A stretch of 64,000 nucleotides of DNA from Tethya wilhelma (Eukaryota; Porifera; Demospongiae; Tethyida; Tethyidae): NCBI GenBank assembly GCA_964030475.1, contig CAXIPT010000010.1, forward strand, positions 1,929,370-1,993,369. The letters are read 5' to 3'. The notes beneath the pieces were generated by a model. That model was not told where the DNA came from. It did no database searches and worked only from the letters and a program-made list of their open reading frames with translations. The position numbers and the translations under genes were made by a program. Below, one piece after another: positions 35,594 to 64,000 of this stretch; position 1 is the first letter of the stretch; the number at the start of each line of letters is the position of its first letter.

Positions 35594-36195
35594 ACTACTT
35601 GTTCAGTCACTTTTTTCAACACTACAGTGAAGAGACTGGTTAGTACCTATAAAAAGCTTGAGTTAGCTGAGAAGCAGCTACATTGTCTGCTAGAGCAGCT
35701 TATGCGCATGTGCATTTAATGCCATGTGGATGACTTTTGAACTCTACCTACAAAGATGGCTATATTGAAGTACATGAATTTATACTCTATAAGTTTCAAA
35801 GCTTTCTAGTTTTTGTTTAGGCTTATTTATGATGAAAACGAGTATCAAGGAATGTAGTATACCTATTAAAAGGAGTTAAAGTTGTGCTGTCAAAGTTGGC
35901 TCAACACTTACTGGTTCTCTGGAAATGCTTTTCAAGTAAGTCAGTTAGATGAACAAAAATGGCACTATTGTGGCTTCCCACTAGCTCTCTCTATGAGTGC
36001 TGAGGAAAGGCTCTGTGAGTTTTAGGCCTTTCATACAATTGGTAATCTGTCAGTGATAGACTGTGAGCAAGTTTGAAGACACAATTTTGTTTTGTTAGAT
36101 TTTTATAATCATAAACATTTTGTATTGTGCCTATGGGACGTTCAGCCCATTCCTATTATACGTACTACCGTACGTATGATAGAGCATGTACTTTT

Positions 36196-36604
36196 GAAAA
36201 TTAAGAGTCTTTGGCAGTTTAAATAAATTTGAATTGCAAAGAATTCAGGGCTGTTTGAATAATTATTAGTTTCAAAAACAATAAAGTGCACCTTTCAAAA
36301 TGGTTCATGCTACACCATCAGGGTCATTGGTTTTTGTTTGTTTAGTCCAACCATAATATCACCCCTTATAAAATGTGTAGGGATTCTGACCACAGATCCT
36401 AATAACTAAATAAGTCAAACCACATTACTTCCTGGGTAGAACTGACTTCAACAGAGTTTAACTAGTTGCTTATCTGAATTTTATGTGTTAAGGCAAGTCA
36501 GAAGATTTATCTTCAAGTTGATAACAAGTCACATCACACAACTAACAAGGAACTTGTCAAATTTAAGTCTTCACACTTGTTACTGACTACTCTATATACA
36601 GGCT
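36196..36604 (+). repeat. Left arm of a large inverted repeat: KK 5' flank ending exactly at a start codon position
   Basis: Reverse complement of 37573-37955 with few differences over about 400 bp (AAGGCAAGTCAGAAGATTTA, CTACTCTATATACAGGCT). On the right arm the same sequence directly precedes the ATG of the kinase at 37572. On the left arm it ends at the single N (36605), where a plus-strand ATG should follow. A plus-strand KK gene has been lost or collapsed here. Confidence 0.88.
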
Positions 36605-36605
36605 N

Positions 36606-37572
36606 TGTTACTAGCTGGATCTGGTTTTTCTCGAGCTTTCTTAACACTTTCTATAAACTGAGACATTTCTTTCAGAGCTCCTACTCTATGACACAGCTCC
36701 TGAGCTGAAGGACGCTCAACATCACTGTCCTTGAGGCAATCGAGTGCAATTGGTAAGAGAGGGTGGTTGGGATCAACTTGATTAATGTGGTTTTGTCGTC
36801 GTTTAACTTCTGGAACTTCAACATTAACCATTGGATATTGTGGATCAGCTGTTTGTACTTTCTTCTGTCTTCTTCCGGGATCAGGGAATTGCCTAGTCAA
36901 GATCTGGATGATGAGTATTCCGATAGCAAAGCAATCAATCTTTTCGGTGTATTCAGGTTCATCGTCCACAGCTTCAGGAGGCATGTAGACATCTGTTCCT
37001 GGGCACATTGTAAAGGAAGCTTGAGAGTTTGTATCACCAAGCTTTGCCATTCCAAAATCTGTTACTTTGGCTTGCACATTTCCACGCAGCAACACATTAT
37101 TGCTAGAGAGATCCCTATGAGTGATCTCATTTAAATGGAGGTAGGAAATGGCCAAGGTGATGTCGTGACAAAAGTTCACCTGGATGTGGTAGGGGAGTGT
37201 ATCCTGTGAGCTCTCCAAGAAGTGGGTCAAGCTATCGTCCATGAGCTCCATTAGTAGAACTGGCAGGCCAGTTTGAGGATCTTGGTGTGTGCCCAGGAAC
37301 TGTACAATATTGGGATGCTTTATTGCACTCATGAACTCACACTCCTGCATGAAACGTTGAATGGGTAGTCTGTGTTCCTTTTTAGGTTCAACTTGACGGT
37401 GTGCAATTGGATCAAAAAGTGTTTGGTGAATGATCTTAGCAGCACAAATCAGATTATCACACAGAGCCTTGCAAACAGAGCCATACGATCCAATACCAAG
37501 AGTTTGATCCTTTAGGAGTTGAATTGATCTATACCCAACTTTGGGTGTGTCCTGGTGTTGTTGCTGAGTCAT
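36606..37572 (-). CDS. KK-family kinase, complete kinase domain, truncated after it at single N
   Basis: Starts MTQQQHQDTPKVGYRSIQLL. The kinase has GIGSYG, CAAKIIH, HRDLSSNNVLLRG, DFGMAKLG and the MPPEA motif, and reaches SAQELCHRVGALKE and the start of the linker (KKAREKPDPASN) before N 36605. The C-lobe linker is diverged (GRRQKKVQTADPQYPMVNVE). Its N-lobe segment FDPIAHRQVEPKKEH is shared with 53156-55516 and not with other copies. The coil and Kelch are missing in the assembly, so it is unclear whether the gene is truncated in nature. Confidence 0.83.
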
Positions 37573-37955
37573 AGCCTGTATATAGAGTAGTCAGTAACAA
37601 GTCTGAAGACCGTAAAATTTGACAAGTTCCTTGTTAGTTGTGTGATGTGACTTGTTATCAACTTGAAGATAAATCTTCTGACTTGCCTTAACACATAAAA
37701 TTCAGATAACCAATTAGTTAAACTCTGTTGAAGTCAGTTTTACCCAGGAAGTAATGTGGTTTGACTTATTAAGTTTTTATTAGTATCTGTGGTTGGACTA
37801 AACAAACAAAAACCAATGACCCTGACAGTGTAGCATGAACCATTTTGAAAGGTGCACTTTATTGTTTTGAAACTAACATGTGTTAATTATTCAAACAACC
37901 CTGAATTCTTTATTATTCAGACTGCCAGAGACTCTTAATTTTCAAATGTGCATGC
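37573..37955 (-). repeat. Right arm of the large inverted repeat, 5' flank of the kinase gene
   Basis: Partner of 36196-36604. Beyond it, 37980-38130 pairs with 35047-35195, so the two arms once extended further and were interrupted in the left arm by other DNA, including the element at 35220-35593. Confidence 0.88.
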
Positions 37956-38335
37956 ATATGGGTATATGTGAATAGTTTGTGTTCCTCACTGATAATGAAC
38001 CAAAACCTGAATTGGTGAACATGATAGTATTTTGTACAGCCTCATTTATGATGTATGCATATGCATGGTATGGGGTGGAACATACATGTATTAGCCAGCT
38101 ATTGTTAAGAACAATGAACAATTGGTATTACTAGTATACCTATTGTTCTGTCATTGTACAACCCCCTCCTTTGTATAGATAGCTACCCATACCTGTAGGA
38201 TAGCCCTCACTAGCAATTCCATGGACTTCTATATAATGATCTGTTAATATGACTATACACACAGCTTCGTAGCCATATAGAGATGATATTATAAACCACA
38301 TAGCCTGAAATATAATATTATAGATACTAGAGTTT

Positions 38336-40090
38336 TCACTCAAACTTAAAACTAGCTATTTCCACAGAGTCAGTTTTACTAATGCCACTGCCGCCCACCA
38401 CCATTAGTTCATTGGTGGGGAGAACAGCTGCAAAACAGTTGCTTCGCCTCATTGTCATATTGCTGATTTTACCCCATGGCGTATTATTGTAGTCTCCAGT
38501 ATATTCACGAACATCTGAAGTGTCTGTAAAGTAGGGATCACTGTAGCCACCAATGGCAAGCATTTGATTTTCAATCGCTACACAAGTAAATCTACTTACA
38601 TTGCGTACTTCAGTAAATTTGCTCCAGGTGTTCTCAGATGTGCTTAAGTGTACCCAGTCATGTGTATTGCTTGGTAATTGAGTGTATGCTAAACGTTCTC
38701 CGAGTGATCTTGACTGACAAGACGTGAAGAGGTGGCTCAGCTTACATGTGTATATTGTATCGGTAGATCCCTTCTTCCCTCCTATAATGTAGAGCTCTGG
38801 TTCTCCATTTTTTGGCAATATCACAGCTGTACCCAGGTGGAGTCGTTCAGGAAGATTTGCAGCAGATGACCACTCTAGAGTTTCTGTATCCATAACTTCT
38901 ACTGTATTTTTTAATCCCCAAAAGATACGTTCACCTCCTCCAGCAACTATCAGAGCTTGTCCAGTGCACACTGCTATTGCATGCACTCTCTTGGTGGGCA
39001 TTGGTGGGAATACCTCTTTCCATTTCCATTTCTTACTCCAGCTTTCTCCAATGAGGCTGAAGAGCTTGTTGGTTGCCTCATGATTGTGTTCCCCACCAAT
39101 AATGGTCAACAGATCATTTACGACTGCTATAGTTGGTGAATACCCACCAGCTTCACACTCTGGAAGTTTGTTCCATTTCTCTTCCTTTAGTTTGTAGGCA
39201 TAGATATTACATTTTTCGTAACAGCTAAAGTAGACCACATCACCATGTACAATAGCATTCTTAGTCCCGCTCATTTCACACGGTGCCTTCTTGCCTGCTC
39301 TCCATCTTTGAAGTGTTAATCTGTCCTTCTTTTCTGCTGCTGTTGTCATGCTGGTGTGTAAAGGTACCTCTGTCTGAGTTTTTCTCTTTTGGGATGATAA
39401 TTCTTTCCAACTTGTTGTGGAGCTATTCCCTGTTGCTGTGGCTGAACTAGCCTTGCTTTCAAGAGGTAGAGACGTATGGGTATCTTTGAGGATGGGTTTT
39501 GTGGTGAGCTTTTCATCAATTGTTGTTCTTCTTTTCNCTCGAGGGTTTAGGTCACCAAGCTTTGCCATTCCAAAGTCTGTTACTTTGGCTAGCACATTTC
39601 CACGCAGTAACACATTATTACCGGAGAGATCCCTGTGAGTGATTCCATTGCAGTGGAGGTAAGAAATGGCCAAGGTGATGTCGTGACAAAAATTAACTTG
39701 GATGTGGTAGGGGACTGCATCCTGTGAGCTCTCCAAGAAGTGGGTCAAGCTATTGTCCATGAGCTCCATTAGTAGAACTGGCAGGCCAGTTTGAGGATCT
39801 TGATGTGTGCCCAGGAACTGTACAATATTGGGATGCCTTATTACACTCATGAACTCACACTCCTGCATGAAACGCTGAATGGGTAGTCTATTTTCTTTGT
39901 TGCGTTCAATTTGTTGGTGTGCATTTGGATCGAAAAGTGTTTGATGAATGATCTTAGCAGCACACATCAGATCATCACACAGAGTCTTGCAAACTATTCC
40001 ATACGATCCAATACCAAGAGTCTGTTCCTTTAGAAGTTGAACTGATCTGAACCCAGTTTTGGGTGTGACTTGAACTTGTTGCTGAGCCAT
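38336..40090 (-). pseudogene. KK-family gene, chimeric across a single N (kinase C-lobe and coil missing)
   Basis: Reads MAQQQVQVTPKTGFRSVQLL through GIGSYG, CAAKIIH and HRDLSGNNVLL to DFGMAKLGDLNPR, then the single N at 39537, then RRTTIDEKLTTKPILKDT and a full Kelch region (APCEMSGTKNAIVHGDVVYF, LLTIIGGEHNHEATNKLFSL, YIIGGKKGSTD, FTCVAIENQMLAIGGYSD, LPTNELMVVGGSG). The frame happens to stay open across the N. About 300 residues (activation segment end, C-lobe, coiled coil) are missing compared with 55997-58672. The start at 40090 (MAQ) is preferred over the in-frame ATG at 40105 because MAQ/MTQ is the family start. The missing part may be an assembly loss rather than a real deletion. Confidence 0.82.
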
Positions 40091-40659
40091 GTAGAGTAGC
40101 AGCAATGACTGTAGCGAAGCCTCGGCTTGACTGGTTATATCATGTGATTCCCTTCAATCTATATGCTCTTCAGTTGTTAGCTGTTTGTATCACGTTAGAA
40201 AAAGCATTAAACAGCTCTACTTGATCTTTTGGACAAAACCTCACGTAACTGTGGTGTGCATTGCTGATATCGATAGCACTACACTTTTCATATTAAAATT
40301 TTTTTCCTTACAATTATGTACTTGGACACATTGTAATTATGTACTTTTGCCCTGGCAACCAACTGATAGTGCTTATATTGGGCGTGTAAATGAAAGTAAA
40401 ACTACATCACACATTGTTGAAACTACATAGTTTCAACAAAGTGTGCTACTATATTATTATATCCCATGTAAAGTGTCCCCAAAAAGTACACTTCACTTAG
40501 TGTGTTATGTAAATTGTAGACACATAAGTTCACTCCACTTCTCACTTATTAAATTTTATTCTAAAATGATTCATTGTATTCTGCTTTCACTGTGCATCCA
40601 GAAATGCACTTTTATACCTGCAGACCAAAGATTCATAGAACTCTTTTAGAAATGTTTGG
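40091..40659 (-). promoter_or_regulatory. Conserved KK 5' flank
   Basis: GACTGGTTATATCATGTGAT, GTTAGAAAAAGCATTAAACA and CAGCTCTACTTGATC are shared in order with 50656-50830 and 62189-62345, the flanks of two other KK genes. The common core CAGCTCTACTTGA is also recognisable at 52510-52550 as TAAGCTGTACTTGAACTTTC. TGTTGAAACTACATAGTTTC and its mirror form a short hairpin at about 40417-40440. Confidence 0.6.
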
Positions 40660-41819
40660 TAATGCTTCACACTATCACACATACTCACAGGCCCACACCC
40701 TTCACCAATGGCCAGTCAACTTCCCGTGCCCACGGACCAAACAGACCCCCATCTCTTAAAACACTCTTCCCTGCCCATCTACAAACTCTTCTACCTACCC
40801 AGCACAAAATTATCATAGGTAATTTTTAGTGAATTTTGGTAATGCTTATCTCTACTTCCTATATTCTGCATTTATTAATGCTTTGTCATTTCTTTTAGAT
40901 TGTGTATTTAATGTTTTATCTTTTCTTTATTTGTTTGTTTCTCTTTCTCTCCCTAGCTTCTAGAGCTCCGTAAGAAAGCTGACGACTACAAGAAGAGGGC
41001 TCAAACCACTCACTTCCTACCCCACCATCTCTTGTCTCTCCCACACCACCACCTCCAAGACAGCACCTCGAGCACACCAGTTTCTGAAACACCTTCCTCC
41101 AACACTAGTACAGTGTCTGAGGTACCTCCAAGGTCCTCTGAACATCAGAGAGGAGATCTAGAGATGTCTTTTTCGAGAACGAATGGCCATGTTGCTAGTA
41201 CTATAGTCCGGGTCTCAAACAACACCGAGCTGTGACAAATTTTAGAGGAAATGATGGTGAAATGGTTGTCTAAGATGTGGAAGATTTCGATACTGAGAGT
41301 GTTGCTTCTTCTCAACAGTGTAGTGTCACACCTGCAGCTGAAATCACTCCACAACAACGTGCCCAGCCTGGTTCTACTGGGCATGCTCAGAGGGGCATGC
41401 CAACTCAAGCGACAAAAGTCCGACCAAAGCCAACAAGCGTTCAAACAATCCCTCGTTACCAGGTGGGCATTCCTAAGCTTGTCCCGCATGGTAGTCCGCA
41501 ATCTCGAACCCACATCCACGAGCCAGTCATGCCCCCTTGTCCAACAATGTACCCCTCGAGGAGGAAATGTAGGTCCTTCTTCGACAAAGTTCCAATTTCA
41601 ATTTCAACTTGGAAGTGCAAGTGTTTTGCAATTGAAGCCAAAAATACGACCGTTCAACCATTTCCCTCCGAGGATCGTGTCCCTAATAGTGGGATCGGGT
41701 CGAGCAGACATGTGATGGGTGAGGGTGATGATGGGAGAGGGTGTGAGGGTGTGATGAGTGACGTCTCAGACTACAATGCTGATACTTTCTCACTCTCTTC
41801 AATGTCTCTTTCATTTTGA
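40660..41819 (+). pseudogene. Decayed partial duplicate of the MDM1 3' end
   Basis: 40675-40805 copies the first part of MDM1 exon 4 (CCCACACCCTTCACCAATGG region) including its acceptor, but loses the TEY-motif half. 40966 onward copies the last exon (LLELRKKADDYKKRAQTTHF). A 2-bp change near 41206 and a TAA in place of CAA near 41274 break the frame, and about 930 bp corresponding to 27897-28828 is deleted. The last segment still encodes PNSGIGSSRHVMGEGDDGRG..MSDVSDYNADTFSLSSMSLSF and a stop, which is the C-terminus missing from the main MDM1 copy. Exon 5 is absent. Introns are retained, so the copy arose from DNA, not RNA. Confidence 0.85.
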
Positions 41820-42913
41820 AGAAAGCTTGCGACAGGAGGGATAACTTCTGGGCTCGCCCCCGTGTGGCTGCTACCTAAGGAGAATTGTGTATATAGTATG
41901 TGATATTTCTTTGGTTTAAAAACATAGACACTTATTCCCCTGTTTATAGAATTGTTTTTAGGTTTTATGTATAAACATTTTTTTCAACTTTTTTTTTTTT
42001 TTTGCTTGCATGCTTGTACTCATATACACATTATAGGCAGATTATGTTCTGGCTAATGTTATGATAAACTTACAATACAACTGCTTGTATAAAAATTTAA
42101 TGTCATAATGATAATGGCTAAATAATTGCCATGCACCTTTTATAGTGCGAGGTATGTAATCGTGCAGGGCCAAAAACTGTGGAAGTATAACAAACAATAA
42201 TAATTTTGTCAGCAAATTAGATTCTAGCTAGTTTAACAGACTGCTTTTTGAATGCAATGCATGAAGCAATTATTATGGAGATCGTACTAGAAATCCCCGC
42301 TCAGCTTTTTTTTTTCATTTTTGGCGATCCTTTACCAAGATTGACGTCATGTGACCCCCAACCACGTGCAAATTAATGCAAAAGAGCGCGAAAGCATCAA
42401 AAGAAGCCAGCTGCCTTCCAAGATAGTTGAAGTATTTCGCTCCCTACCACCACAAAGACACAGGTATACACAGACATAGAGTTGAACTCACCTCAGCTTC
42501 TCCTCAAGACTCCCAGGACGAACACAACAAGCGGACAAAAGTACGTCTATTTCTCGTGTATATTGTTTTTATACTTGCACATGTGAGTAGTAGTTTGTAT
42601 GGCTTCTATGATAGGCGTGTCTGTGTATTATTGTGGTTTCACATATTTACCCCCTCAGCGTATAAATGGTCCACGTGGCCACGTGTGTGTGTTTGTGTGT
42701 GTGTGGTATATCTTTTTGAGAGAGTCAAAGCTTTCTAAACTTCAGTTAATTCCCATGTTAACTCTTTTGTAAAGGCTCAGGCATTTCAACAAGCAGTGTA
42801 CAAGCTTAGCTCTTTTGTTTGTGCTGTATTACCTTTAGTCTATAGTGCATGAAAGTCTACAAAAAGTAGGCAAAATGTCAAAAAGGTTTTCTCTGCAGTC
42901 TGAGAGATCCAAT
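41820..42913 (+). promoter_or_regulatory. IMPDH upstream region and 5' UTR exon
   Basis: A perfect CRE TGACGTCA at about 42342-42349 and an E-box CACGTG at about 42363 mark a likely promoter. A donor AAAAGTACGT near 42537 and an acceptor TTTTCTCTGCAG ending at 42898 suggest a non-coding first exon spliced to the exon with the ATG at 42914. 41820-42330 is AT-rich with a poly-T run and nothing else recognised. Confidence 0.55.
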
Positions 42914-63316
<20,403 letters not shown>

Positions 63317-64000
63317 GTGAGTGTTACACAAATGGTGTTTTGAGTTTGATCCATTCCAACTTTTGCATTGCTCAGTCTCTTCCAAGTGCATGAAAAGTCA
63401 TTGGAAAAAAACTAAAGATCTACATAGCTGGGATGTCCTTCAATTTCTAACATGTAGGCCTAGCTTGAGATCCGGTTTGAAAGTTGACAAGTGTGTCTAT
63501 GAACAGTAGTACTACTATTCTCTGCTCGTATGCCTATGAGTTCTAGGAGCTCAGAAGTAAGAGCATTTCTGAGACAAAGACTCATCAACGCCATTGGCAC
63601 TGTCCAGCTAGTTCTTTAGATTTTTTTTCCAATGACTTTTCAAGCACTTAGAACAGACTGAATGTGGAGTAGCATGACTGACTGAAACTTTTCCCTGACT
63701 GATATTTAAAATTATTGAGAGTACAGCTTATATAGTGAGATGACAGCCCTTAGTGTAATGGCACACAACAAGCACAGTGACATATGATCAATAAGAAACC
63801 AGAGCTAAGACAATAGGGAGGTCGGTCAACATCAAAATTCAATATTGGCTTACAATCGTAACAATAGTTGAGCCCAGACAAGGTGCATTGTTTTATTGTG
63901 CATAATTATGTTTTATTGCCCAAGGCATGCAAGATTGTCGGAAAAAATGTTTCATATAAAAGCTTTAAAGGATTATGTCATTGTGTAACCAATATTGAAT
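63317..64000. other. IMPDH intron 8 (start), with foldback element
   Basis: Follows the donor GTGAGT at 63317. Apart from the element at 63383-63649 nothing was recognised; the next IMPDH exon is beyond the window. Confidence 0.6.
63383..63649. mobile_element. 267-bp foldback element with about 38-bp terminal inverted repeats
   Basis: CAAGTGCATGAAAAGTCATT, then GGAAAAAAACTAAAGA at the left; the reverse complement of the right end reads AAGTGCTTGAAAAGTCATTG, then GAAAAAAAATCTAAAGA. No ORF inside. Confidence 0.8.

Noticed and set aside
38336..40090. Reading the open frame as a natural short kinase-Kelch protein
   Set aside because: The frame stays open only by translating across a single N, and the activation segment end, C-lobe and coil are missing; a chimeric join is more likely.
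42875..42913. Upstream in-frame ATG of IMPDH ([13 protein letters not shown])
   Set aside because: A good 3' splice site ends at 42898 between this ATG and the conserved start, and vertebrate IMPDH begins at the second ATG.

Overview
This is animal (metazoan) nuclear DNA. It carries orthologues of animal genes (EIF3H, DSTYK, pleckstrin, testin, RBM15/spenito, MDM1, IMPDH) split by short, AT-rich introns, with very dense CA/GT and CT/GA microsatellites and many small foldback elements. The compact layout, the short divergent promoters and a lineage-specific kinase–Kelch expansion suggest a demosponge such as Amphimedon. That species guess is inference. The sequence is a draft: there are two N runs (16158-16436 and 45757-45805) and about a dozen single N bases. 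Several single Ns join sequences that do not belong together, so gene structures that cross them should be distrusted.

Left part, 1-29022: ordinary conserved genes. EIF3H (minus, partial), the 5' part of DSTYK (minus), a 460-bp divergent promoter, pleckstrin (plus, 8 exons), a small PH-domain gene with an internal 5 x 16-residue repeat (plus), testin (minus, 9 exons seen, one probably lost in the gap), the single-exon RBM15/spenito gene (minus), and MDM1 (plus), which is cut at a single N at 29023.

Right part, 29024-62770: an array of intronless genes for a TKL-like protein kinase fused through a coiled coil to a Kelch propeller (called KK here). Three copies have all three modules (48217-50655, 55997-58672, 59525-62188) and so does a fourth, 53156-55516. 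One paralogue has cleanly lost the kinase (51363-52412). One kinase copy has a different, basic tail instead of coil and Kelch (33543-34838). At least six more are fragments or chimeras. The array is interrupted by a decayed partial copy of the MDM1 3' end (40660-41819) and by IMPDH (plus, 42914 to beyond 63316). The best copies lie antisense inside the 15.8-kb sixth intron of IMPDH. The kinase module is much more alike between copies than the Kelch module, and some copies look mosaic. This is the pattern expected of a family with a fixed signalling output and a diversifying sensor.

Two wider patterns deserve attention. First, simple repeats sit at intron ends with strand bias: CA/CT tracts directly before 3' splice sites and, in several introns, GT tracts shortly after the 5' splice site, so that the two ends of one intron are complementary. 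Second, a shared 15-bp motif, TGAGCATGCGCA(G/A)TA, NRF-1-like, lies just upstream of three unrelated genes.
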